A DNA stretch of 64,000 nt from Chania multitudinisentens RB-25 (GTDB taxonomy: Bacteria > Pseudomonadota > Gammaproteobacteria > Enterobacterales > Enterobacteriaceae): assembly GCF_000520015.2 (NCBI RefSeq), contig NZ_CP007044.2, forward strand, positions 1,984,001-2,048,000, read 5' to 3'. The notes under the pieces were generated by a model. It saw only the letters and a program-made list of their open reading frames with translations. It was not told where the DNA came from and did not search any database. This document shows positions 8,122-16,869 of this stretch, one piece after another (position 1 is the stretch's first letter; every line of letters starts with the position of its first letter). The translations under genes and the position numbers were made by a program.

Positions 8122-10317
8122 ATGCCGTCTAAGCGCCACGTAATATCGTTAACCACGCTGGGTTTTCGCCCCCTTAATGGATTAGCCATAACCATTGCTG
8201 CGGCATTGGGAACATTGAGTATGCCTGTTTTTGCCGCAGAGACGGTTGCTGCAAAAGAAGAAACCATCACGGTGGTGGGCGGGAGTAATAATACCCGGCA
8301 GGAAAATGCGTGGGGGCCAGTGGGCACCATTGTGGCGCAGCGCAGTGCGACAGCGACCAAAACCGATACACCTTTGGTAAAAACGCCACAGTCGATTTCT
8401 GTGGTGACGCGTGAACAGATGGATACGTTGCAGCCGACAACGGTGAAAGAGGCGTTAGGGTTTACACCTGGCGTAATGATTGGCAGCCGTGGCAGTTCTA
8501 ACGCTTATGATGCGGTTTATATCCGTGGTTTCGGTTCTGTGAACCAGAATGAATATTTAAACGGCCTGAAGCTTCAGGGCGATTTCTTTAATGAAGCGTC
8601 TATCGACCCTTATTTTCTGGAGCGTGTCGAAGTCTTGCGTGGGCCTTCTTCGGTTCTTTATGGTAAGAGCAGCCCAGGTGGCGTAGTGGTGTTGGTCAGC
8701 AAGCGCCCCACTACGGAACAGCTGCGTGAAATTCAGTTTAAAATGGGCACCAATAACCTGTTCCAGACCGCGTTCGACTTTAGCGATGCACTGGATGACA
8801 GCGGCGTTTACTCTTATCGTCTGACCGGTTTGGCCAGCGACGCTGACGATCAGCAGGAAATGGCGAAACGTAAGCGTTATACCGTTGCTCCGGCTTTCAG
8901 TTGGCGCCCGGACGATCGCACTAATCTGACGTTCCTGTCGTATTTCCAAGACGAGCCTAATGTAGGCTACTACGGTTGGTTGCCGAAGGAAGGAACGGTA
9001 GAAAATGCCCCTTATGGCAAATTACCGACCAGTTTCAATGAAGGTGAAGCGAGTAATAAATTTGCCCGTAACCAGCAGATGGTCGGCTATAGCTTCGAAC
9101 ATGGCTTTAACGACACCTTTACCGTGCGCCAGAATCTGCGTTACAGCAAAATTCACTCTGACCAAGACAGCATCTACGGCGTGGGTATTCAGCCAGCCAA
9201 CCCCACTATGCTGAACCGCTCAGTGAGTATTTCTGATGAGCACCTGAATAGCTTCACCGTGGATACGCAAGGGCAGGTCACATTAGCTACCGGCCAGGTA
9301 GAACACACGTTGCTGGTGGGGGTTGATTACCTGCGGATGCGTAATGATATCAATGCGTTCTTTGGTTCCGCCAACCCGCTGGATCTGTCTAACCCGCAGT
9401 TTGGTGATGACAGCAGATTCAACCTCAACCCAACCAATCGTCTGGATCGCCAGGAGCAAACCGGTATCTACATTCAGGAACAGGCCGAGTGGAATAACTG
9501 GATCTTGACCGCCGGTACTCGCTACGACTGGGCAGAAACCAGCACAGACGATCGCGTTAATAATAAAACCATGGCGCAGAATGATACCAAACTGAGCAGC
9601 CGTGTTGGCCTGAACTACCTGTTCGATAACGGTATCTCTCCTTATATCAGCTACAGTGAATCCTTCGAACCACAGGCTGGCGCGAGCTATGATAGCGTGC
9701 CGTTTGATCCATCGCGCGGCAAGCAGTATGAAACCGGCGTGAAATATATGCCGAAAGATCGCCCGGTATCAGTAACGTTAGCGGTATTCGAACTGACCAA
9801 AACCAATAACCTGACGGCAGATCCTAATCCAAACCATCTCTATGCAAGCGTACAGGGCGGGGAAATCCGTTCTCGTGGCGTTGAACTGGAAGGAAAAGCG
9901 GCTCTGACGGCGAACATCAACCTGTTGGCGTCTTATAGTTATACGGATGCGGAATACACCAAAGACAACAGCTATCAGGGGAATCGCCCGGCCATTATTC
10001 CTAAGAATATGGCGTCGTTGTGGGGCGATTACACCTTCCATGAAACCGCACTCAGCGGGTTGATGTTGGGGGCGGGTGTGCGCTATGTGGGTTCAACCTA
10101 TGGTGATGAGGCCAATACGTTCAAAGTGCCGGATTACACCGTTTGGAACACGGCGATTAAATATGACTTGGCGCGCTTCAATTTGCCGGGATCTTCCGTT
10201 GCGCTTAACGTCAGCAATCTGTTTGACAAAGAGTACGTAGGAAGCTGTTTCGCGACCTATGGCTGCTTCTGGGGCGCTGAACGTCAGGTTGCCGCTACCG
10301 CTACTTTCCGCTTCTGA
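8122..10317 (+). CDS. fhuA: Ferrichrome outer-membrane receptor FhuA
   Basis: FhuA is a TonB-dependent 22-strand barrel that imports ferrichrome-type hydroxamate siderophores; in E. coli it is also a phage and colicin M receptor. The signal peptide is long and ends ...LSMPVFA|AET. A TonB box (EETITVVGG) follows, then the plug domain (KTPQSISVVTREQMDTLQP, YIRGF, EVLRGPSSVLYGKSSPGG) and the barrel. The protein ends in Phe (ATATFRF), the usual signal for barrel assembly. The 731-residue length fits the family. It is the first gene of fhuACDB behind a Fur box. Confidence 0.95.
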   Translation: MPSKRHVISLTTLGFRPLNGLAITIAAALGTLSMPVFAAETVAAKEETITVVGGSNNTRQENAWGPVGTIVAQRSATATKTDTPLVKTPQSISVVTREQMDTLQPTTVKEALGFTPGVMIGSRGSSNAYDAVYIRGFGSVNQNEYLNGLKLQGDFFNEASIDPYFLERVEVLRGPSSVLYGKSSPGGVVVLVSKRPTTEQLREIQFKMGTNNLFQTAFDFSDALDDSGVYSYRLTGLASDADDQQEMAKRKRYTVAPAFSWRPDDRTNLTFLSYFQDEPNVGYYGWLPKEGTVENAPYGKLPTSFNEGEASNKFARNQQMVGYSFEHGFNDTFTVRQNLRYSKIHSDQDSIYGVGIQPANPTMLNRSVSISDEHLNSFTVDTQGQVTLATGQVEHTLLVGVDYLRMRNDINAFFGSANPLDLSNPQFGDDSRFNLNPTNRLDRQEQTGIYIQEQAEWNNWILTAGTRYDWAETSTDDRVNNKTMAQNDTKLSSRVGLNYLFDNGISPYISYSESFEPQAGASYDSVPFDPSRGKQYETGVKYMPKDRPVSVTLAVFELTKTNNLTADPNPNHLYASVQGGEIRSRGVELEGKAALTANINLLASYSYTDAEYTKDNSYQGNRPAIIPKNMASLWGDYTFHETALSGLMLGAGVRYVGSTYGDEANTFKVPDYTVWNTAIKYDLARFNLPGSSVALNVSNLFDKEYVGSCFATYGCFWGAERQVAATATFRF

Positions 10318-10362
10318 TCGAATCAACCAGGGCGGCTTTAGGCCGCCCTCAAAGCAGGGCCT

Positions 10363-11160
10363 ATGCAGGATAAACACCGAGATCATGAGGCTACGTTTCA
10401 GCTTGATGGCGTGAGCTTTGCTGTTCCAGGGCGCGTGCTGTTGCAACCGTTGTCGCTGGTTTTTCCTCAGGGCAAAGTGTGCGGGTTGATCGGTCATAAT
10501 GGTTCCGGTAAATCCACATTGCTGAAAATCCTGGGCCGTCACCAGAATCCTAGCACTGGCCAAGCGTTGCTGGGCGGGCAATTACTGGAGCAATGGGACA
10601 GCAAAGCCTTTGCGCGCCAAGTCGCATATTTACCGCAACAATTGCCCGCAGCAGAAGGAATGACGGTACGTGAACTGGTGGCCGTAGGCCGTTATCCGTG
10701 GCACGGCGCATTAGGGCGTTTTAAAGCGGGCGATCGTGAACGGGTGGAAGAGGCAATTGGCCTGGTGGGGTTGAAACCCTTCGCTAATCGGTTGGTAGAT
10801 AGCCTGTCCGGTGGTGAGCGCCAGCGTGCCTGGCTGGCGATGATGGTTGCGCAGGACAGCCGTTGCCTGCTGTTGGATGAACCCACTTCTGCACTGGATA
10901 TCGCTCATCAGGTTGAGGTGTTGGCCTTAATTCAGCGCCTGAGTCATGAACGCGGGTTAACGGTCATTGCGGTACTGCATGATATCAATATGGCAGCGCG
11001 TTATTGCGATCATCTGGTGGCACTGCGCGGTGGTGAAATGATTGCCCAAAGTTCCCCGCTGGAACTGATGCAGGGGCCAATGCTGGAGCAAATCTATGGT
11101 ATCCCGATGGGGACGCTGCCGCACCCAAGCGGTGGTGCGCCTGTGAGCTTTGTTTATTGA
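10363..11160 (+). CDS. fhuC: Ferrichrome ABC transporter ATP-binding protein
   Basis: FhuC is the cytoplasmic ATPase that energises FhuB. The 265 residues show Walker A at 44-52 (GHNGSGKST), a Q-loop (YLPQQLP), the ABC signature LSGGE at 148-152, Walker B LLLDEP around residue 172, and the switch His in AVLHDINMA. It starts at ATG 10363, 46 bp behind fhuA. Its TGA stop shares one base with the fhuD start. Confidence 0.96.
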   Translation: MQDKHRDHEATFQLDGVSFAVPGRVLLQPLSLVFPQGKVCGLIGHNGSGKSTLLKILGRHQNPSTGQALLGGQLLEQWDSKAFARQVAYLPQQLPAAEGMTVRELVAVGRYPWHGALGRFKAGDRERVEEAIGLVGLKPFANRLVDSLSGGERQRAWLAMMVAQDSRCLLLDEPTSALDIAHQVEVLALIQRLSHERGLTVIAVLHDINMAARYCDHLVALRGGEMIAQSSPLELMQGPMLEQIYGIPMGTLPHPSGGAPVSFVY

Positions 11161-12047
11161 TGTTGTCTTCTCATCATGATCCGCTGCGCCGCCGCTTGCT
11201 GACGGCGATGGCGTTGTCACCCTTAGTCTTTTCACTGCCAGGCCGTTCAGCGGGTTTGCCGGATATTACCCGTATTGCGGCTTTGGAATGGTTGCCGGTT
11301 GAGCTGCTGATCGCTCTTGGCGTAATGCCATTGGCGGTGGCGGATATCCATAACTACAAACTGTGGGTTGAGGAGCCGAAACTGGCGGATTCGGTCATTG
11401 ATGTTGGGCAGCGAACCGAACCGAATCTGGAATTATTACAGCAGCTTAACCCTTCATTGATCCTGCTTTCCAAGGGATATGGCCCCGCGCCGCAAAAACT
11501 GCACCCCATCGGCCCGACTATGGAGTTCAGTTTCAACGATGGCAGTGGTAAACCGCTGACGGTAGCCAGAAACTCACTCCAGCAATTGGCTCAGCGTTTG
11601 GGGGTAGAGACGCGTGCAGTGGCGCATTTGCAGCAGTTTGATGCTTTTCTTCAGGATGCGCGTAACCGTTTGCAGAGTTATACACAGCAACCATTGTTGT
11701 TATTTTCCCTGCTGGATACGCGCCATGCGTTGGTTATCGGTCAGGCCAGCCTGTTTCAGGAGGTCATGGATCAATTAGGCATCGAAAACGCCTGGCAAGG
11801 TGAAACCAATTTCTGGGGCACTGCGGTGGTGGGGATTGAACGCCTGGCTGTAGTAAAGCATGCCAGGGCGATTTATCTCGATCACGGCAATCAGGGCATG
11901 ATGGATACAGTGAGTGCCACACCTTTGTGGCAGGCATTACCATTCGTTCGCCAGAACCAACTGCGGCAAATGCCCGCAGTGTGGTTTTACGGTGCAACGC
12001 TGTCGGCCATGCGTTTCTGCCGTTTATTGGAACAGGCTTACTCATGA
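11160..12047 (+). CDS. fhuD: Periplasmic ferrichrome-binding protein FhuD
   Basis: FhuD is a class III periplasmic binding protein that hands hydroxamate siderophores to FhuBC. The N-terminus has a twin-arginine-like signal (DPLRRRLLTAMALSP). Conserved parts include ALEWLPVELLIALG, DVGQRTEPNLELL, NAWQGETNFWG and VWFYGATLSAM. An in-frame TTG lies one codon earlier, but ATG at 11160 overlaps the fhuC stop as TGATG and is the likely start. Its own stop overlaps fhuB by four bases. Confidence 0.94.
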   Translation: MLSSHHDPLRRRLLTAMALSPLVFSLPGRSAGLPDITRIAALEWLPVELLIALGVMPLAVADIHNYKLWVEEPKLADSVIDVGQRTEPNLELLQQLNPSLILLSKGYGPAPQKLHPIGPTMEFSFNDGSGKPLTVARNSLQQLAQRLGVETRAVAHLQQFDAFLQDARNRLQSYTQQPLLLFSLLDTRHALVIGQASLFQEVMDQLGIENAWQGETNFWGTAVVGIERLAVVKHARAIYLDHGNQGMMDTVSATPLWQALPFVRQNQLRQMPAVWFYGATLSAMRFCRLLEQAYS

Positions 12048-14032
12048 ATGCGCCTCTTCGTCTCCTGCCGATAACGCTGATTATTTTATTGCTGGTCGCA
12101 GCCAGCGGCTTAACGATATTCAATCTGCTGGGGCAACTGCCATGGGCGCAGTGGCCGCAGGCGTTAATACAGCCGGATGTCGATGATATCAATCAGATGC
12201 TGTTTCATTACAGCCAGTTACCACGTTTGTCCGTCTCATGGTTGGCCGGTGCTGGGCTGGGGCTGGTGGGGGTACTGTTTCAGCAGGTATTACGTAATCC
12301 GCTGGCGGAACCCGCGACTTTGGGGGTATCTGCCGGTGCCCAGCTCGGGTTGACTATCGCTACGCTGTGGATGCTGCCGGGGGGAGAAATAACGCGGCAG
12401 CTGGCGGCGATGGTGGGGGCGACAGTGGTTGGTGGGCTGGTGTTCGGCGTTGCCTGGGGGAAACGCATGTCGCCGGTTACGCTGATCCTGGCTGGCCTGG
12501 TGCTGGGGCTCTATTGTGGCGCGGTCAACGGCCTACTGGCACTGTTCAATTATGATCAATTGCAGGGCTTGTTCCTGTGGAGCACTGGCGCTTTGAATCA
12601 GCAGGATTGGCGCACGGTGCAGTTTATTCTGCCACGTTTGCTGATAGCCGTGATGCTGGCTGCGTTGCTACTGCGCCCGCTAACGCTGTTGGGGCTGGAT
12701 GATGGCGTAGCGCGCAATCTGGGCCTTGGCCTGGCACTGTCGCGTTTTGGCGCGCTGGCATTGGCGATTGTGTTCAGTGCGATGCTGGTGAATGCGGTTG
12801 GCGTGATTGGTTTTATCGGCCTGTTTTCCCCGTTGATGGCAAAGATGCTAGGAGCGCGCCGGTTGGTGCATCGTCTGATGCTGGCTCCATTACTGGGAGC
12901 ATTGTTGCTGTGGCTGACCGACCAGGTGATGGTTTGGCTCACGCAGGTATGGCGTGAGATCCCAACCGGCGCGGCCACGGCGCTGATTGGCGCTCCACTG
13001 TTATTGTGGTTACTGCCGCGCCTGCGTGGCAACGCAGCGCCACCACCGATGAATCTTGGTGACAAGGTGCATGTTGAGCGCAAACATTGGCCCGTATGGG
13101 CTGCATTGAGTGGTGTCTTGGTGTTGGTAGGGATTACCGTAGCGCTGAGGTTCGGACAAAATGCCGTAGGTTGGCACTGGAGTTCTGGGGCTGAATTGGA
13201 AGCATTGATGCCGTGGCGTTGGCCACGGGTGCTGTCAGCTTTGGCTGCCGGTATGATGCTGGCAGTTGCCGGAACGCTGATCCAGAAATTGACCGGTAAC
13301 CCGATGGCGAGCCCGGAGGTGCTGGGGATCAGTTCTGGTGCGGCCTTTGGCGTGGTGGTTATGCTGTTTATCGTCCCGGGCGATGCTTTCGTCTGGTTGC
13401 TGCCTGCTGGCAGTTTGGGGGCTGCGGCAACGCTGTTAGTGATTATGCTTGCCGCTGGGCGCGGTGGTTTCTCAACCGAACGCATGTTATTAGCTGGGAT
13501 TGCGCTCAGCACGGCTTTCACCACCACCATTTTTTTGTTACTGGCCAGCGGTGACCCGCGCATGGGCGGCTTGCTCACCTGGATTTCTGGTTCAACCTAT
13601 TCGGTGGAGGCACCGCAGGCGATCCGCACGGCGGTGCTGGCGGTGGGGTTGATTGTGTTGGCACCGCTGTGTCGCCGTTGGCTGGTTATCTTGCCATTAG
13701 GGGGCGCAACCGCGCGCTCGGTTGGCATCGCGTTGACGCCGGTCAGGCTGACTATTTTGCTGTTGGCGGCAACGTTGACGGCGCTGGCAACGTTGACCGT
13801 TGGTCCACTAAGCTTTATCGGCCTGATGGCACCGCATATGGCCCGAATGCTTGGGTTCCGCCGTGCACTGCCGCAGATGGTGATTGCTGCGCTACTGGGG
13901 GGATTGCTGATGGTGTTTGCCGATTGGAGTGGCCGGATGGTGATGTTCCCGTATCAAATTCCTGCTGGGTTGCTGGCGACTTTTATCGGGGCGCCATACT
14001 TTGTCTATTTGCTGCGCAAGCAAACTTCGTAA
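12044..14032 (+). CDS. fhuB: Ferrichrome ABC permease FhuB
   Basis: FhuB is the inner-membrane permease for ferrichrome uptake, made of two fused BtuC-like halves. The 662 residues contain two homologous blocks, each with a conserved segment (QQVLRNPLAEPATLGVSAGAQ in the first half and IQKLTGNPMASPEVLGISSGAA in the second) that is expected to touch FhuC. The frame is open back to 11927, but ATG 12044, overlapping the fhuD stop as ATGA, gives MNAPLRLLP. That start matches the E. coli length. Confidence 0.95.
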   Translation: MNAPLRLLPITLIILLLVAASGLTIFNLLGQLPWAQWPQALIQPDVDDINQMLFHYSQLPRLSVSWLAGAGLGLVGVLFQQVLRNPLAEPATLGVSAGAQLGLTIATLWMLPGGEITRQLAAMVGATVVGGLVFGVAWGKRMSPVTLILAGLVLGLYCGAVNGLLALFNYDQLQGLFLWSTGALNQQDWRTVQFILPRLLIAVMLAALLLRPLTLLGLDDGVARNLGLGLALSRFGALALAIVFSAMLVNAVGVIGFIGLFSPLMAKMLGARRLVHRLMLAPLLGALLLWLTDQVMVWLTQVWREIPTGAATALIGAPLLLWLLPRLRGNAAPPPMNLGDKVHVERKHWPVWAALSGVLVLVGITVALRFGQNAVGWHWSSGAELEALMPWRWPRVLSALAAGMMLAVAGTLIQKLTGNPMASPEVLGISSGAAFGVVVMLFIVPGDAFVWLLPAGSLGAAATLLVIMLAAGRGGFSTERMLLAGIALSTAFTTTIFLLLASGDPRMGGLLTWISGSTYSVEAPQAIRTAVLAVGLIVLAPLCRRWLVILPLGGATARSVGIALTPVRLTILLLAATLTALATLTVGPLSFIGLMAPHMARMLGFRRALPQMVIAALLGGLLMVFADWSGRMVMFPYQIPAGLLATFIGAPYFVYLLRKQTS

Positions 14033-14063
14033 TCTGCGTTGAAACCTTGCCAGTTGTCACTAA

Positions 14064-14092
14064 GGCTCAGCATTGCTGGGCCTGTGTTTTTT
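14064..14092 (+). terminator. Terminator after fhuB
   Basis: GGCTCAG / CTGGGCC (one G-T pair) with a short loop is followed by TGTGTTTTTT. It lies 31 bp behind the fhuB stop and should end the fhu operon. Confidence 0.75.
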
Positions 14093-14342
14093 CAGCATGT
14101 TGCAACGCATTGCGTATCACTGCGCAACGTTAGTATTTAGGCGTAAAACGAGCGTTAGCCTTACCGAAGAGATGAATATACTGCGCGTGGGGGCTCTGGA
14201 GCCTAAGCGAAAGGTATAAAGAACTCGATCGACTTTAGTTTATTCAGGAAGCTGCCTGTCGACAAATTACCCACTATTGCTAACGCGGACAAACATGACA
14301 TTCCGTTAAACCGCTCATGCAAGCATCCATCTCTTTCTCATG

Positions 14343-14468
14343 GTGTACTATGTACTCTTTTGAGTGTATTTTGTTATGGCTTACCCGAAGAGTACCAAAG
14401 ATAGCCTGACTGATGCGGAAAAAACTGAGCTGAAAAAACTAACGAAATTACTAAAAGATGAGGTGTGA
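14343..14468 (+). pseudogene. Remnant of a RelE-type toxin (C-terminal end only)
   Basis: From ATG 14376 a 30-codon frame reads MAYPKSTKDSLTDAEKTELKKL and so on, ending KDEV with TGA at 14466-14468. This is the characteristic C-terminus of RelE/HigB-family toxins (..YPKS..DNLT..E...L..L). The same frame upstream reads VYYVLF, a TGA stop at 14361-14363, then VYFV, so at most a decayed core strand remains. The N-terminal two thirds, including the catalytic residues, are absent. An inverted repeat ACTC-TTTT-GAGT (14354-14365) just upstream may be the old operator. The fragment abuts the NadS-like antitoxin gene, one base away. Confidence 0.6.
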
Positions 14469-14469
14469 G

Positions 14470-14754
14470 ATGAGTTTTTTTGATGACCTGAAAACATCTT
14501 TGGAAGAAGCTGTAGACATCAAGAACGGTATCGAAACGCCAGCTAAGGTTACCCGGTATGAGATCGCGGATGTAAGGGCTATCAGAGCACAGCTTAACGT
14601 TTCGCAGAGTGAAATGGCAAAGGCGTTGGGAACCAGCGTTGACACTATCAAAAGCTGGGAGGCTAAGCGGCGCAACCCAACCGGCCTGGCGGCGAAAGTT
14701 CTGGCAACCATTCAGGCTAACCCTGCTTTCTTTCATGAACTGGCAGCACATTAA
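14470..14754 (+). CDS. nadS: NadS-family antitoxin, HTH protein
   Basis: This 94-residue protein starts MSFFDDLKTSLEEA and has a Cro/C1-type helix-turn-helix (VRAIRAQLNVSQSEMAKALGT, then SVDTIKSWEAKRRNPTGLAAK). That is the layout of NadS/HigA-type antitoxins, which bind a RelE-like toxin and repress their own promoter. ATG 14470 is chosen over ATG 14458 because of the conserved MSFFD start and the GAGG at 14460-14463. It appears to be an orphan, since its toxin is truncated. It could now act as a stand-alone repressor or anti-addiction factor. The function is inferred from the family only. Confidence 0.75.
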   Translation: MSFFDDLKTSLEEAVDIKNGIETPAKVTRYEIADVRAIRAQLNVSQSEMAKALGTSVDTIKSWEAKRRNPTGLAAKVLATIQANPAFFHELAAH

Positions 14755-14784
14755 CCAATGAGCACGCAGCTGATAGAAACAACA

Positions 14785-14811
14785 ACGGCGAGCCAGTGGC
14801 TCGCCGTTTTA
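14785..14811. terminator. Bidirectional terminator between nadS and metK
   Basis: A perfect 10-bp stem ACGGCGAGCC / GGCTCGCCGT with loop AGT is followed by TTTT on the plus strand. On the minus strand it is followed by TTGTTGTTT. It can serve both converging genes. Confidence 0.85.
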
Positions 14812-14827
14812 GGTATTGCAGAGCGGC

Positions 14828-15982
14828 TTATTTCAGGCCGGCAGCATCACGCAGCGTAGCGGCTTTATCCGTTGCTTCCCAAGGGAAGTGTTCGCGGCCA
14901 AAGTGGCCGTAAGCCGCGGTTTCGCGGTAGATCGGTTGTAACAGATCCATCATTTGAATCAGGCCGTATGGGCGCAGGTCGAAAAATTCACGCACCAGCA
15001 GAGTCAGTTGTTCGCTAGAGACTTTCTCGGTGCCAAACGTTTCCACCATGATAGAGGTCGGTTCTGCCACGCCGATAGCGTAGGAAACCTGGATCTCACA
15101 GCGATCGGCCAAGCCAGCCGCAACGATATTTTTTGCGACATAACGCGCAGCATAGGCGGCTGAACGGTCAACTTTGGAAGGATCTTTACCAGAAAACGCC
15201 CCACCACCGTGACGGGCCATGCCACCATAGGTATCAACAATGATTTTACGCCCGGTTAAACCACAGTCACCCATTGGGCCACCAATCACAAAACGGCCAG
15301 TGGGATTGATGTGATATTTGGTACTCGCATTCAGCCATTCAGCCGGCAGAACCGGTTTGATGATTTCTTCCATCACGGCTTCTTGCAGATCTTTCAGGGA
15401 GATATTGTCGGAATGCTGAGTGGAAAGCACTACGGCATCAATTCCCACGATTTTGCCTTGATCATACAGGAACGTGACCTGGCTTTTGGCATCTGGGCGC
15501 AACCAAGGCAGAGTGCCGTTTTTACGTACTTCGGCCTGGCGCTGAACCAGACGGTGCGCATAAGTGATCGGTGCTGGCATCAGCACGTCGGTTTCATTGG
15601 TGGCATAACCAAACATCAGACCCTGATCGCCTGCGCCTTGTTCCAGCGGATCGGCACGGTCAACCCCTTGATTGATATCTGGAGATTGTTTACCGATGGC
15701 ACTCAGTACTGCGCAAGAGTTGGCATCGAACCCCATATCCGAATGGATATAGCCGATTTCGCGCACGGTTTGGCGGGTGATCTCTTCGATATCAACCCAA
15801 GCACTGGTGGTGATTTCTCCCCCTACCAGGACCATGCCGGTTTTTACATAGGTTTCGCAGGCTACACGTGCTTTCGGATCTTGTTCCAGAATGGCGTCAA
15901 GAACGGCATCGGAGATCTGGTCGGCAATTTTATCAGGATGCCCTTCAGAAACAGATTCGGACGTGAAAAGGTGTTTAGCCAT
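14828..15982 (-). CDS. metK: S-adenosylmethionine synthase
   Basis: MetK makes SAM from methionine and ATP in the cytoplasm. The 384 residues equal the E. coli length. Seen are the N-terminal TSESVSEGHPDK, the ATP-binding GAGDQGLMFGYA, the GGAFSGKDPSKVDRSAAY loop and VSYAIGVAEP. MetJ boxes and a -10 element lie about 145-175 bp upstream. It converges with nadS across a shared hairpin. Confidence 0.97.
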   Translation of the reverse strand: MAKHLFTSESVSEGHPDKIADQISDAVLDAILEQDPKARVACETYVKTGMVLVGGEITTSAWVDIEEITRQTVREIGYIHSDMGFDANSCAVLSAIGKQSPDINQGVDRADPLEQGAGDQGLMFGYATNETDVLMPAPITYAHRLVQRQAEVRKNGTLPWLRPDAKSQVTFLYDQGKIVGIDAVVLSTQHSDNISLKDLQEAVMEEIIKPVLPAEWLNASTKYHINPTGRFVIGGPMGDCGLTGRKIIVDTYGGMARHGGGAFSGKDPSKVDRSAAYAARYVAKNIVAAGLADRCEIQVSYAIGVAEPTSIMVETFGTEKVSSEQLTLLVREFFDLRPYGLIQMMDLLQPIYRETAAYGHFGREHFPWEATDKAATLRDAAGLK

Positions 15983-16124
15983 TGTGTTCTTTACCTTGCA
16001 TAAGACGGGTTAGAAATTACTGCACAGCGCTGGAGATCCGGCATCAAAGAGAAAATCTTCCTCTGACGATGAAATGCATCCTGCAACGCCCCTCAGGCAA
16101 AGCCGTTAAGCAGTTTATCGGTTA

Positions 16125-16156
16125 ATCAGTATAGATGGATTAACATCTGGACGTCT
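16125..16156 (-). promoter_or_regulatory. MetJ operator and metK promoter
   Basis: Read on the minus strand, four consecutive 8-mers AGACGTCC, AGATGTTA, ATCCATCT and ATACTGAT resemble the met box AGACGTCT, the first with seven matches. A -10-like TATACT lies at 16133-16128 inside the array. SAM-bound MetJ would therefore cover the promoter. Confidence 0.7.
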
Positions 16157-16869
16157 ATTTTAGGTCAGCCTTTAGCCGGATTGCCAGTAATTTTTTGTCT
16201 TGCTGCTCTTTATGTGCAAGGCATCTGGCGCCATTTTCATCGTTTGAAACCGTTTCTGGCGAATTTTCATTTTGCATTTTCGCCGGGTGTTCGGTATAAA
16301 CTGCGCGCAGCTCGCCTTGGTGCGCTGCGTGGGGCAGGGAACTGTGATAACCTGCTTCATTCGTCAGTATCTGATGGCAGTGCCATCGCTTCACCGAATG
16401 TTCTTACACTATAATGAGGCTTAGTCGTTCATTGCGGGCGACGTGCGTGGAGGTGGTTGGATTAATGATCCATTGTCTATCGGCTGTTGCTTCTCAACAG
16501 CAGTGTCGTTTTAACGCACATTCTTCTGTTTTTTCCCGTCTTGTTTCCACACCATCTACCCGATGTTACACCCATTTGGGGGCGACTCAGGATTCGCGGG
16601 CCGGTTAACGCCTGGTCGCAGCATTGAGCAAGGGTAGCCTGCTGCCTTTTGGCAGGATGTTTCTTGCCCAGATTCATGAAGTTTGAACCGGGTGCCATAC
16701 AATTAGATGAGTGGTATCACCCACAGCTTTCCAGTTGCGGTGTTGTTGCCTGCATACGCTTATGCCAAGAAAAAACATTCGGTTGCAAACGTAACAGAAT
16801 GGGTTTTTATAGCGTTTTTGGCTATTATTCTGGATAAGTGTATCGTCAAGGTGCGATATGAGGCGAGTA
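16157..16869. other. Long metK-speA divergent intergenic region
   Basis: About 700 bp lie between the metK operator and the speA start. Short open frames occur (for example at 16414-16608 and 16649-16837), but they look like no family I know and have poor ribosome sites. A small hairpin CTGCC-TTTT-GGCAG lies near 16640-16655. The speA promoter must be in the right part. In E. coli this interval holds the small yqgB and yqgC genes; I could not find a counterpart. Confidence 0.4.

Noticed and set aside
12598..13578. 326-codon open frame on the minus strand
   Set aside because: Antisense to fhuB with Ser/Pro/Ala-rich low-complexity translation; a shadow.
15311..16003. 230-codon plus-strand frame
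   Set aside because: Antisense to metK and its leader; no family resemblance.
16414..16837. Two short frames (64 and 62 codons) before speA
   Set aside because: They show no similarity to the E. coli small genes of this interval and have no good ribosome sites. I kept the region as intergenic.
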